Assembly (NCBI GenBank): GCA_965601825.1
Contig: OZ271839.1
Coordinates: 682,001 to 746,000 of the forward strand
DNA from: HXMU1420-13 sp965601825
GTDB lineage: Bacteria > Bacteroidota > Rhodothermia > Balneolales > Balneolaceae
Direction of reading: 5' to 3'
Length of the DNA: 64,000 nt
This document shows, piece after piece, positions 35,501 through 43,300 of this stretch (position 1 is its first letter; every line of letters begins with the position of its first letter). A program made the translations under genes and the position numbers. The notes under the pieces are model-generated. The model searched no databases, was not told the origin of the DNA, and saw nothing but the letters and a program-made list of their open reading frames with translations.

Positions 35501-36008
35501 TTTTAGAGGTTCTGGTGCTCTTTTCTTTAGCCTCCCCAGCACTTGCTTCAACCTGTTCCTCGGCAGTTTGTGTAGTACTTTGAGATACTTCTGGTTCACC
35601 TTTTATTAGGCGTTCAAGTTCGTTAAATGCTTCTTCGGTGTTTTTAGTTAAATCCAGATATCGTCGTGTAATAAAAAAGCCATCTAATTCATTTAATGCC
35701 TTTTCATCAGGTATTCCTATAACTACCGGGATAATTTTTTCAGAATATTGACTTAGCGCTTCATTTGCTATTCGTAGGTGATTTTCACCCCAACCAATTT
35801 CTCCTAAAAATAGAAGAATGAATCTTGATGTGTGGAGGTATTTATTTTCGGTTTCTACCCATTCTTCCCCTAATTCGATATCCCTTCTAAAAAAATAAGT
35901 TGAGATATTTCTTTTTTCTAATTCCTCAACTACCTGTACAACCTCATTTTCGCGTTCATTAAACAGTATGAATACATCTCTTTCTAAGCTTTGCGGAGGT
36001 GCTTCCAT
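32511..36008 (-). CDS. TIR domain-KAP family P-loop NTPase, membrane-anchored (candidate defence protein)
   Basis: A 1165-residue multidomain protein. Residues ~8-140 are a TIR-like domain (RDVFILFNERENEVVQVVEE, STYFFRRDIELGEEW, SRFILLFLG). Its GENHLRIANEAL Glu aligns with the position of the NADase glutamate of catalytic TIR domains. A Ser/Lys/Glu-rich linker follows. A KAP NTPase domain has Walker A GDWGSGKS (about 433-440) and Walker B ILYIDDLDRCPP (about 814-825). Between them lie coiled coils and two adjacent membrane helices (~625-690), as in KAP proteins. An acidic insert (~910-1020) precedes the C-terminal helical part. The ATG at 36008 is preferred to a GTG three codons up, with AGGG about 8 bases before. 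KAP proteins include phage-exclusion proteins PifA and QatA; the role here is inferred. Confidence 0.85.
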   Translation of the reverse strand: MEAPPQSLERDVFILFNERENEVVQVVEELEKRNISTYFFRRDIELGEEWVETENKYLHTSRFILLFLGEIGWGENHLRIANEALSQYSEKIIPVVIGIPDEKALNELDGFFITRRYLDLTKNTEEAFNELERLIKGEPEVSQSTTQTAEEQVEASAGEAKEKSTRTSKKQTSEKRERSTKSTIDGPSIKEEKSNSNTELSQILSALIDGPDEERVQVLETARKLPDKDKTEVHSLFRNELEQKYSVEHEIRSDTSKIDVDQIPFIRSWLLTAMIATVNDNVEELSFILDYLKTEKEPNNTVRFWILTLLYGLQSSILNNALTIAKNDPSKDVSGLAELISSSDSDFEEEFFQLSDQIEEHPYSSFVENVRNLVMNIESDDNDSPSNSYLAGYTSDTAASGPDALGIENDVDILTAVMMSTDVTPPLAIGLFGDWGSGKSFFMNKMKESAEQRENEAIEKIKNDEKTPFCSSIVQIDFNAWHYVDSNLWASLVSHIFDELFKEISGEESEEEKKIRLENEIIRAEGLLGEANHILEQAEIEVELAIKNLTAAKESFFQQQHTFNAQFNDLKKILTDGSLNESLENATRELGMSSIKDSYQNLEQTATEIQAFSNRFNAILKFIFDKPSKRIILPATGLIVAILVLNLIPTITAGSDLLDIFGTFQTSFVAIASGVSIWFGQILKTVNPFLETIEDAFTKASDLRDEKLKNDTKKEKEALEIARQKQAVAHNNLELAEQKKQQLKNEFENLKPGRKLYNLIKERSGGNVYNKHLGIISLIRKDFEKMSELLRKSKNEASDGSAEDEVHKKVDRIILYIDDLDRCPPEKVMEVLQAVHLLLAFPLFVVVVGVDPRWLIQSLRSKHQLFEKSETVEEYWKTTPQNYLEKIFQIPYNLQPMTLDGYEKLVDSLLLTTKPEAGDSTKEVGPPVDGESNTDVEKPVLKPEDDSTENDPDPIDEEVTTVLKKKPDEEGKVAFDPNKDPEPSDNKESLKSGIDASTHDDPESEVSEVAIESLFIQSWETDFAKKLYTLISTPRGVKRFTNTYRILKASVKTKDLPAFEGTKEEPGDFEVPMLLLAILIGNQKESVHLFPHLYDQAKEEKKSFQDALKSYLENPLSGSKNNTAFYSKIKSIVNEGDNFHSSKAITDWIPKVTRFSFETGRAINH

Positions 36009-36162
36009 ATGACTCACCCTGATATTTTTGATCTTACCCGTTAGTTCCTAAAAGAATGATTTAATGAGTAAAAATAAAAATCTCGTTTACAGTTTTTGGG
36101 AATTAAACTATTCCCATTCTCCTTATCTTCAGCCACAAAGTTAATTTATACCATCAATAGAG

Positions 36163-37266
36163 ATGTCGATCAACAAAGAGCAAGTAAAAACAGCGTTAGC
36201 ACACGTTCTTCATCCACAAGAAAAGCAAGATTTGGTTTCTCTGGATATGATCCAGGATCTGATTGTTCAGGATAAATACGTTTCCTTTACCTTAGAAATG
36301 GCTGAGCAAAATGAAAACCTCGCTACCGAACTTAAACAACGTTGTGAAGGAGCCATCCATAAATTTATTGATAGAGATGCTGTTGTGGATATTCAGGTTG
36401 GTATCAATGTTTCCAAACGCGCGGCGACTCCAAAACAAGCCCCTCCGCCTGCTCAACCACTTGCCGGCGTCAAAAATATAATTGCAGTTGCATCAGGTAA
36501 AGGTGGAGTTGGGAAGTCAACAGTTGCAGTTAATATTGCTGCTGCTCTTGCAAGAACGGGCGCTTCAGTTGGCTTGATGGACACCGATATTTATGGTCCA
36601 AGTATTCCAACTATGTTCGATTTATTTGATCGACCGAACATCACTACTCAAAAGAAACTAGTTCCACTTGAGAAATACGGAATCAAAATGGTTTCTATGG
36701 GGTTTTTGGTTGATGTGAATCAGGCAATGGTTTGGAGAGGACCGATGGCAACTAGCGCCATCCAACAATTTATGAAAGATGTGGAATGGGGTGAGCTCGA
36801 TTACATGGTGTTGGACTTGCCTCCTGGAACCGGTGATATCCAGTTAACCATTGTTCAAACGATTCCTTTAACAGGAGCAGTGATTGTCTCAACCCCTCAA
36901 ACTGTTGCGCTTGACGATGTTCGAAAAGGTGTGGCAATGTTCCAAAAAGTGAAAGTTCCGGTTCTTGGAGTGATAGAGAATATGGCGTATTTCACGCCAC
37001 CAGATATGCCAGATAAGAAATATCATATTTTTGGAGAAGGTGGCGCATCCAGATTAGCAAATGAATTAGGCGTTCCTGTTTTAGGTGAAATTCCGATTGA
37101 GCAACCTATCCGTGAAGCCGGTGATAATGGAAAGCCCATTGTATTGGCTGATGATCAATCCGATGCTTCACACGCTTTCTTCACAGTAACTTCAAATATG
37201 CAGCAGCAGTTGGCACTTAAAGCCGCTGAATCTAAGCCAAAAGTCCAGATTTCATTTAAATCCTGA
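36163..37266 (+). CDS. mrp: Mrp/NBP35 family iron-sulfur carrier ATPase
   Basis: A 367-residue cytoplasmic ATPase that delivers iron-sulfur clusters. Residues ~1-85 are a MIP18/DUF59 domain. The ATPase has the deviant Walker A ASGKGGVGKSTVAVNIA, LMDTDIYGPSIP, the MVWRGPMATSA block and LDLPPGTGDIQLT. The CxxC pair that usually precedes FGxGG is missing: the segment is YFTPPDMPDKKYHIFGEGG, so a bridging cluster cannot bind in the classical way. Similar loss occurs in Bacteroidota relatives. Its promoter lies in the 154-bp gap divergent from the TIR-KAP gene. Confidence 0.93.
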   Translation: MSINKEQVKTALAHVLHPQEKQDLVSLDMIQDLIVQDKYVSFTLEMAEQNENLATELKQRCEGAIHKFIDRDAVVDIQVGINVSKRAATPKQAPPPAQPLAGVKNIIAVASGKGGVGKSTVAVNIAAALARTGASVGLMDTDIYGPSIPTMFDLFDRPNITTQKKLVPLEKYGIKMVSMGFLVDVNQAMVWRGPMATSAIQQFMKDVEWGELDYMVLDLPPGTGDIQLTIVQTIPLTGAVIVSTPQTVALDDVRKGVAMFQKVKVPVLGVIENMAYFTPPDMPDKKYHIFGEGGASRLANELGVPVLGEIPIEQPIREAGDNGKPIVLADDQSDASHAFFTVTSNMQQQLALKAAESKPKVQISFKS

Positions 37267-37324
37267 TCTGAACTTCATAAATCCTTCATAGAAGCCCCCT
37301 AATATCTCTCCAACAAATTTGGTT

Positions 37325-37330
37325 AGGAGG
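37325..37330 (+). promoter_or_regulatory. Strong ribosome binding site setting the DoxX start
   Basis: AGGAGG stands 7 bases before the ATG at 37338 but only one base before the ATG at 37332, so it supports the second ATG. Such a full Shine-Dalgarno sequence is rare in this window. Confidence 0.75.
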
Positions 37331-37337
37331 TATGACT

Positions 37338-37799
37338 ATGATATTAGAGAAACGCTTTGATAAAATTGATATCGCAATCACAGATTGGATGGCAAGGAAT
37401 GGTCTTGCAATCTTAAGGATTGGATTAGGTCTTATTTTTTTGTGGTTTGGTGCACTTAAATTTTTCCCGGGACTAAGCCCGGCTGAAGATCTTGTTAGAA
37501 ATACGATCTATTTTTTCAATCCGGATATTTTCATTCCCATACTTGCCAGCTGGGAGGTTTTAATTGGAATTGGATTAATTGGTGGAATTTGGATGCGAGT
37601 CACTCTGTTACTACTCTTCCTTCAAATGCCGGGAACAGCCATGCCGATCTTCATATTACCAGAAGTAGTGTGGACAGAATTTCCTTTCGGATTGACTCTT
37701 GAAGGGCAGTATATCTTTAAGAACCTTGTATTAATTGGTTCAGCATTGGTTCTAGGAGCCACTGTCCGGGGAGGAAAACTAACTTCAGAAAAGGGTTAA
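37338..37799 (+). CDS. DoxX family membrane protein
   Basis: A 153-residue inner-membrane protein with four hydrophobic helices. The first carries GLAILRIGLGLIFLWFGALKF, the DoxX signature with a Phe-Gly-Lys-type turn, and the loop NPDIFIPILASWEVLIGIGLI begins the second pair. DoxX proteins have been linked to quinol or thiosulfate oxidation and redox stress in a few species, but most are uncharacterised. The start is fixed by the AGGAGG at 37325. It lies 65 bp after mrp, with its own strong ribosome site. Confidence 0.85.
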   Translation: MILEKRFDKIDIAITDWMARNGLAILRIGLGLIFLWFGALKFFPGLSPAEDLVRNTIYFFNPDIFIPILASWEVLIGIGLIGGIWMRVTLLLLFLQMPGTAMPIFILPEVVWTEFPFGLTLEGQYIFKNLVLIGSALVLGATVRGGKLTSEKG

Positions 37800-37847
37800 C
37801 CGTTATTCGAAATCAGTTCTTACGAATAACGATTAACAAATAGCGAA

Positions 37848-39254
37848 TTATGGGAAAATTCCCATTTGTTCGTACATGATTCCAATCTTTCTGATCGCAT
37901 TTACAAATGCAGCTGTACGAAGATCGTTTAAACCATGCATTTCACGGATTTCACTGATCTGGTTGTATGCAGTAATCATTGTTTCTTCCAAACCGGAATC
38001 AACTAAATCTGCTTCTCCTGCGCCATAAGTAAGTGTTTCAAGCTCTTTCTCACTATACTTCTTACCTGAGATTTTTTCTAATTCTCGGGCAACTTTTAAA
38101 AGGCTTCCTTCATCAAATCGTTTGCTCATTCTACCATAGCGGACATGTTGGATATCTTTAAGCCATTCGAAATATGAAACAACCACACCACCCGCGTTTA
38201 GATAAGTATCGGGAATTATGAGTACGCCGCGATCGACAAGGGTTTCATGGGCATCTGCGGTAACCGGCCCATTTGCGGCCTCAGCAATAATTTTCGCTTT
38301 TATTTTATCAACATTATCCGGAGTGATTTGACTTTCAAGCGCAGCAGGAATCATGATATCGCATTCTTGCTCAAAAATGTCTCTATTACTAGCTAATTGA
38401 GAAGAATTGCCAAATCCAATGATTGATCCGGTTTCTTTTCTGAACGCCATTAAGGCTTCAAGGTCCATTCCTTTAGGATCATAAATAGCACCTTCAAGTT
38501 CAGCCACGCCAATTAGTTTTGCACCGGCTTCGGTCATATACTTTGAGGCATGATATCCAACATTCCCAAGACCCTGAACGCAAAATGTTTTACCATCGAC
38601 ACCTGTTTCCAAACCTAATGCGTCCATGTCGCTTTTCACATCAAGAGCTTCACGGATACCAAAATAGACACCTCTACCTGTAGCTTCCGTTCGACCTCTG
38701 ATTCCACCTTGTTGTAGTGGCTTACCTGTCACACATGCTTCTGCATTCAAGTCATCATTCATCTGGCGATAAGTATCCAAAATCCAGCCCATTTCTCTGG
38801 CTCCGGTACCGTAATCAGGTGCAGGAACATCAACACCAGGACCGATGAATCCCTTCTTCATCAGTTCAAAAGTATAACGACGTGTAATTCTTTCAATTTC
38901 AGTAGCAGAATATGCACGAGTACTGATTTTCACCCCACCTTTAGCACCACCAAAAGGAACATCAACAATTGCACATTTATAACTCATCAGTGCAGCTAAT
39001 GCCATTGTCTCATCTTCATCCACTTTGTGGCTATACCTGATACCGCCTTTGGTCGGCATTTTATGATGGCTATGTTCTACACGCCAACCCTGGATTACTT
39101 CAACGGTACCATCATCTCTTCTCAATGGAAAAGACATCTGATATACATTGTTACACATTTTAATTTGATTGAGTATCCCCTTATCGAACTTTGTATAAGC
39201 TGCAGCCTTATCAAAGTTCTGATTTACCTGCTCGAAGAATTTATATTTTGCCAT
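37848..39254 (-). CDS. gdhA: Glutamate dehydrogenase (Glu/Leu/Phe/Val dehydrogenase family)
   Basis: A 468-residue NAD(P)-dependent glutamate dehydrogenase. The family markers are GGIRYSHKVDEDETMALAALM, the catalytic Lys in PFGGAKGGVKIS, GPGVDVPAPDYGT, and the nucleotide-binding TFCVQGLGNVGYHASKY. PAALESQIT and ANGPVT near the end complete the site. The ATG at 39254 begins MAKYKFFEQVNQNFDKAA, the usual N-terminus; a longer reading to 39290 adds 12 unlikely residues. Deamination versus assimilation and the cofactor cannot be decided from sequence. Confidence 0.94.
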   Translation of the reverse strand: MAKYKFFEQVNQNFDKAAAYTKFDKGILNQIKMCNNVYQMSFPLRRDDGTVEVIQGWRVEHSHHKMPTKGGIRYSHKVDEDETMALAALMSYKCAIVDVPFGGAKGGVKISTRAYSATEIERITRRYTFELMKKGFIGPGVDVPAPDYGTGAREMGWILDTYRQMNDDLNAEACVTGKPLQQGGIRGRTEATGRGVYFGIREALDVKSDMDALGLETGVDGKTFCVQGLGNVGYHASKYMTEAGAKLIGVAELEGAIYDPKGMDLEALMAFRKETGSIIGFGNSSQLASNRDIFEQECDIMIPAALESQITPDNVDKIKAKIIAEAANGPVTADAHETLVDRGVLIIPDTYLNAGGVVVSYFEWLKDIQHVRYGRMSKRFDEGSLLKVARELEKISGKKYSEKELETLTYGAGEADLVDSGLEETMITAYNQISEIREMHGLNDLRTAAFVNAIRKIGIMYEQMGIFP

Positions 39255-39340
39255 TATTCTGTACTGATTACACTTAAAAAAAATGAGCAATCAATGGTCG
39301 GAATATTCTAGCTGATAAACAACAGAAAAGCGCTTTTTTA

Positions 39341-40090
39341 TTAATCGCTCGTTGGTAAAGCTACATGGAGATGATCGGCTGTACCAACATGTCTTATCGT
39401 CTGAAAACCCATCAGTTTTAAGCCCCATTCAAGTGAGGTATTTCTTAATTCAGAATGACCAATAGTTCGCAGGTCTATGGCGTGTACAAATCCGGTTGGT
39501 TGAACATAGTGCATCGAGCTTTCATGAGGAGTTAATCCCATTGCTATATAATCTTCCTGGGTTCTCTTAATATCAGTGATGACCAGATCTCTTTCAGCTA
39601 AAGTAGTACTTGCAACTGCAACTCTAAGAATAGGATGTAGGGTTGAATACACTTCCTGAATAGCTTCAGTTTTAGCATTAACACTATTTAAGTACAGTAA
39701 ACCATAAATGATAAAGCCCCCAACTAGCATCGAAATACCGCTGAGAGTTATTTTAACCATGGTTTTTTTATTCTTAACCTTGCGAAACACAAAAAAGAAA
39801 AGAAGCGAAAGGAAAAGTGTTGTAGCGCCCATACCACCTAAAAGTGAGACCCAGGCATTCCAGTCTTGATCTAAGTTTAGGTAAACAGCGGTTCGAATTA
39901 GAATGAAAAAAGGTAGTACTATCAAACTAACAACCATGAAAATGAATCCAGATACATAGTAACCGATACTTCTCCTTTTTTTGGATTTGGTTGCTTTTGG
40001 TCTATTCTCAACTTTCTTTTTGGAGAACATATCGAAGTTCTCTTTAGGTTGAGATAGCCAATCAATATCGCTTTGGGACACTTTTTCCAT
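39341..40090 (-). CDS. Membrane protein with HxxD/HxH C-terminal domain, possible LAS-like peptidase
   Basis: A 249-residue protein: basic cytosolic start, three membrane helices (~45-70, ~85-110, ~117-135), and a ~110-residue extracytoplasmic tail. The tail has the order GFVHAIDLR ... HSELRNTSLEWGLKLMGFQTIRH ... ADHLHVAL. The HAID plus HLH pattern and the WGLKLMGF helix resemble D-Ala-D-Ala peptidases of the LAS group (M15). However, the usual H-x6-D spacing is not met, so a peptidase role is only a suggestion. It lies 35 bp upstream of the 40126 gene's stop, same strand. Confidence 0.55.
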   Translation of the reverse strand: MEKVSQSDIDWLSQPKENFDMFSKKKVENRPKATKSKKRRSIGYYVSGFIFMVVSLIVLPFFILIRTAVYLNLDQDWNAWVSLLGGMGATTLFLSLLFFFVFRKVKNKKTMVKITLSGISMLVGGFIIYGLLYLNSVNAKTEAIQEVYSTLHPILRVAVASTTLAERDLVITDIKRTQEDYIAMGLTPHESSMHYVQPTGFVHAIDLRTIGHSELRNTSLEWGLKLMGFQTIRHVGTADHLHVALPTSD

Positions 40091-40125
40091 GTGCCCGTAA
40101 ACGTACTAAATTAACGATGGTTGCG

Positions 40126-40524
40126 CTAGATTTGGCGATTCGTTCTGCGGATGAGAAAAGGAATGGTTTGCATCACAATAAATAGTATTAATGCCAATGG
40201 AATAGCGTGGTAAGGCATTGAAAATACTACAGTCCCAAGTTCAAAAAGTGTATAAGTAAAAAGCAGTCCGGTTACTAATAAACTAAAACTATAAGCCCAG
40301 CTTGTACGCATCCACAGAAAAATGGCGGATAAAACTCCTGTAAAACCAACAATTAAGCCGGCTATTAAACGAAATACTGGAAGTTCTTCTAAGTGGAATT
40401 CAAATATTCCCGAAGCCCAGAAATCAGAGGTTATTTTCCAAATATTAAACCCGGCTATATAGCACCCAGTGGACAGTAAAAAGAGTTGAAGGAAAAATTG
40501 AGTTCTTTGATCTTGTTTCGTCAT
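40126..40524 (-). CDS. Four-helix membrane protein
   Basis: A 132-residue hydrophobic protein with four membrane helices (FFLQLFLLSTGCYIAGF, LIAGLIVGFTGVLSAIFLWM, YSFSLLVTGLLFTYTLF, IPLALILFIVMQTIPFLI) and a short basic C-terminus. It is not assigned to a family. It is followed by the 39341 gene on the same strand and diverges from dinB; the two leftward genes probably share a transcript. Confidence 0.6.
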   Translation of the reverse strand: MTKQDQRTQFFLQLFLLSTGCYIAGFNIWKITSDFWASGIFEFHLEELPVFRLIAGLIVGFTGVLSAIFLWMRTSWAYSFSLLVTGLLFTYTLFELGTVVFSMPYHAIPLALILFIVMQTIPFLIRRTNRQI

Positions 40525-40629
40525 GGATGTCTGTAGGATTTTTTAATTGGGAACTACTAAAACGGCCCATTGTTCCAAACATTAGAATATTTAGTAGGAA
40601 ATGACTTGCTGAAATTATATGTGTAATTT

Positions 40630-41721
40630 ATGTCTATGAAAAATCGGGAGGACATAAAAAAGATCATTCATATAGATATGGATGCATTTTTTGCGGCTGT
40701 TGAACAGCGTGACTTTCCTGAACTGCGTGGTAAACCTGTTATTGTGGGTGGAAAACCAGGTGGAAGAGGAGTTGTTTCTACATGCAGTTATGAGGCGAGG
40801 AAATTTGGTGTTCGATCTGCAATGCCTACTAATGAAGCATATCGACTCTGCCCACATGGAATTTTTGTTAAAGCTCGATTTGATGCCTATAAAGAAGCCT
40901 CTAATATTGTTCGAAATATCTTTTTCGATTATACCGATTTGGTTGAGCCCCTTTCTTTGGATGAAGCCTATCTAGATGTAACTGAAAATCACAAGGGAAA
41001 TCCATCTGCAACTTTGATTGCTAATGAAATTCGATCCAGAATTTTTGAAGAAACACAATTAACAGCATCTGCGGGGGTGGCTCCCAATAAATTCCTTGCT
41101 AAGATTGCTTCCGATTTTAATAAACCAAATGGGCTAACTGTTATTACTCCTGATAAAGTAGAGCAATTTGTTGAAGAATTAGACATCAAGAAATTCTTTG
41201 GTGTAGGAAAAGCTACCCAGAAGAAGATGCATGCCTTGGGAATTAAAACAGGAGCAGATTTGAAGAAATGGCCTGAATTTGAATTGGTAAAGGCTTTTGG
41301 GAAATCAGGCAGATACTATTTCAAGATTGCACGTGGAATAGACAATAGAGAAGTAAAACCACATCGTATTCGAAAATCCTATGGAAAAGAACGAACCTTT
41401 TCAGAGGATGTTGGCGACTTAGAATGGGTGAAAAGCTTCCTGGATGATTTGGCTAAACAAATTTCAGATGGAATGAGGAAAATCCCAACAGCCGGAAAGA
41501 CCATAACATTGAAAGTACGGTATAAGAACTTTGAGACGATTACTCGAAGTCATTCAATTGCTCATTTCACAAATAGTGCAGATGAAATAGCTACAGTTGC
41601 AAAACAATTACTAGAGTTAACAGAAGCGGATAAAAGAGAGATTCGATTATTAGGTATTTCACTATCCAACTTAAATCTCATTGAAAAAGATAATTGGGAG
41701 CAGTTGGAACTTGGGGTATAG
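40630..41721 (+). CDS. dinB: DNA polymerase IV (Y-family translesion polymerase)
   Basis: A 363-residue error-prone polymerase for replicating across damaged bases. Y-family motifs are all present: HIDMDAFFAAVEQRDFPELR, GGRGVVSTCSYEARKFGVRSAMP, and catalytic SLDEAYLDVT, then FLAKIASDFNKPNGL and the little-finger domain with KSYGKERTF. There is no obvious C-terminal beta-clamp motif beyond the short tail. No LexA box was recognised upstream by eye. Normal length, ATG start. Confidence 0.95.
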   Translation: MSMKNREDIKKIIHIDMDAFFAAVEQRDFPELRGKPVIVGGKPGGRGVVSTCSYEARKFGVRSAMPTNEAYRLCPHGIFVKARFDAYKEASNIVRNIFFDYTDLVEPLSLDEAYLDVTENHKGNPSATLIANEIRSRIFEETQLTASAGVAPNKFLAKIASDFNKPNGLTVITPDKVEQFVEELDIKKFFGVGKATQKKMHALGIKTGADLKKWPEFELVKAFGKSGRYYFKIARGIDNREVKPHRIRKSYGKERTFSEDVGDLEWVKSFLDDLAKQISDGMRKIPTAGKTITLKVRYKNFETITRSHSIAHFTNSADEIATVAKQLLELTEADKREIRLLGISLSNLNLIEKDNWEQLELGV

Positions 41722-41813
41722 GTGTTCGGGTGTTCTTGTGTTGGAGTGTTTGTGAGTTCTAGTATTCAGGTTTTCATGCGTTAATCTTGCCCAACTACTC
41801 AATCTATAAATAA

Positions 41814-41902
41814 GTCATCCTGATCCCGACAGTTATCGGGACGAAGGATCTTGTCGAATAGCCAATCAGTTTTTTCTACCGACGAGTCGGGATCTGAATG
41901 AC
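41814..41902. repeat. GTCAT-bounded intergenic hairpin element
   Basis: GTCATCC at one end and GAATGAC at the other delimit an 89-bp unit. It holds two hairpins: ATCC-TCCCGA paired with TCGGGA-GGAT (41817-41849) and CCGAC/GTCGG (41879-41890). The end motif is shared with the palindromes at 7051 and 23021. It separates dinB from the sigma-factor operon. The rest of 41722-41978 has a run of GTGTT-rich direct repeats (about 41720-41755) and no gene. Confidence 0.7.
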
Positions 41903-41978
41903 AACAATGAGATTAGGGGCAAATCACTTCTCAGGTGTTTTTAATAAAAAAAGTGAACACCTTTAAAACTTTCGGGAA

Positions 41979-42620
41979 ATGTCATTCGTCTTACACTCGA
42001 ATTCGACACATATGTCAGCAACTCCGGGAGTTGAATTGCAAAAAGAAATAATGGAAGACGCACAACTGGTTCAGGATTTTTTGGGTGGTAATCATCAGGC
42101 TTTTAACAAGCTGATTGGTAAATGGCAGGATCGCATACATCACTTTGCCTATCGCTATTTCGCCAATAATGATGATGCCGCAGAAATCACTCAAAAAACC
42201 TTCATCAAGGCATATCAGAAAATGAATACCCTTGATGATGCCGGTAAATTCGGATCCTGGTTATATCGAATTGCAAATAACATGTGTTTGGATGAATTGA
42301 AGCGTGTGGGACGAAAACGAGCCACATCGCTGGAAGCATTAAAGTCAGCACCACAAACAGAAATGGAGAGATCGGCTGACAGTAAACTAATAAGAAGTGA
42401 AGCAGTAGTGATTTTGCATAAAGCTTTACTTCAGTTACCAACAGAGCAACGCATTGTTGTAATCATGAAAGAATATGAAGGGATGACCTTCAGAGAAATT
42501 GCAGAAATTTTGGAAGAATCAGAGAATACGATCAAATCAAGATTGTATTACGGTCTTCGTGGACTTAAAAAGACCTTTGATTCTTGGAACATCAACAAAG
42601 AGGTGTTTAGCTATGACTAA
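41979..42620 (+). CDS. ECF RNA polymerase sigma factor
   Basis: A 213-residue sigma-70 family extracytoplasmic-function factor. Region 2 reads LIGKWQDRIHHFAYRYFANNDDAAEITQKTFIKAYQ with SWLYRIANNMCLDELKR; region 4 is LPTEQRIVVIMKEYEGMTFREIAEIL, then ENTIKSRLYYG. The N-terminus is uncertain: M1 at 41979, M12 (42012) or M25 (42051) are all in frame, and the sigma domain proper starts near residue 25. It overlaps the anti-sigma gene by 8 bp, a typical coupled arrangement. Target promoters are unknown. Confidence 0.92.
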   Translation: MSFVLHSNSTHMSATPGVELQKEIMEDAQLVQDFLGGNHQAFNKLIGKWQDRIHHFAYRYFANNDDAAEITQKTFIKAYQKMNTLDDAGKFGSWLYRIANNMCLDELKRVGRKRATSLEALKSAPQTEMERSADSKLIRSEAVVILHKALLQLPTEQRIVVIMKEYEGMTFREIAEILEESENTIKSRLYYGLRGLKKTFDSWNINKEVFSYD

Positions 42621-43296
42621 AGACAAAGCACGCGAGCTATTTATCGACTATATGTACGGTGGGCTCGATATTGACACACAAAATAAACTCGAAACTTTTG
42701 TTGGGAAACACCCTGATTTAAAAGAAGAATTAGATGGACTGATGGAAACCCGGCAGGTTTTACAAAAAATGCCGGTTGAAAGTCCAAAAGAGCAGATAGT
42801 TATAATGGAACCAAGTTCAGCTCAATCTACACTGAGAAATTGGTGGGAAAATTTACTTGGTTATCTGACTCCGCGTTCCGGATTTGGAAGATTTGGTGTT
42901 GCCGTGACAAGCTTTGCTTTCCTTTTCATTATAACAGGAAGCCTAACAGAAATGAATTTAAAATTAGATGGTGGTGAATTCTCCATATCATTTGGTGAAC
43001 AAGCACCACAACAAGTTGGCTATTCTGCAGCCCAGGTTGAATTACTAATCAATCAGGTTCAGGCAGAAAATGCAGAATTAGTCTCACAAATTGTACAAGC
43101 GGCACAAGAGCAACAAGAGGAGCAGTTTCAATTAACCTTAGCAGGTTTTGCTAACTTTTTAGAAGAGCAACGAACTTCAGATCTGGAGATTATCGATTAT
43201 AGCTTAACCAGCTTAGAAGAAACTACATATAATCGCTTTGTTCAAACCGATCAGGTGTTAGGCGAAATCATAGAAACCGTAAGTTTAAACAGATAA
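42613..43296 (+). CDS. Anti-sigma factor, single-helix membrane protein without zinc ligands
   Basis: A 227-residue protein starting at ATG 42613, inside the sigma factor's stop region (8-bp overlap). An upstream in-frame reading (from 42499) is only the sigma gene in another frame. The cytosolic ~55 residues (RELFIDYMYGGLDIDTQNKLETFVGKHPDLKEELDGL) have the helical layout of zf-HC2 anti-sigma domains but no cysteine. One membrane helix (~92-112, GVAVTSFAFLFIITG) and a periplasmic Gln/Glu-rich coiled tail follow. Function is inferred from position and shape. Confidence 0.8.
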   Translation: MTKDKARELFIDYMYGGLDIDTQNKLETFVGKHPDLKEELDGLMETRQVLQKMPVESPKEQIVIMEPSSAQSTLRNWWENLLGYLTPRSGFGRFGVAVTSFAFLFIITGSLTEMNLKLDGGEFSISFGEQAPQQVGYSAAQVELLINQVQAENAELVSQIVQAAQEQQEEQFQLTLAGFANFLEEQRTSDLEIIDYSLTSLEETTYNRFVQTDQVLGEIIETVSLNR

Positions 43297-43300
43297 AACA

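Noticed and set aside
41720..41760. CRISPR-like or tRNA-like array from GTGTT repeats
   Set aside because: The repeats are short, irregular in length and have no spacers or cloverleaf; they are simple low-complexity DNA.
42499..42612. Longer anti-sigma reading frame from 42499
   Set aside because: It is the sigma-factor gene read in another frame; the ATG at 42613 gives a coherent cytosolic domain.
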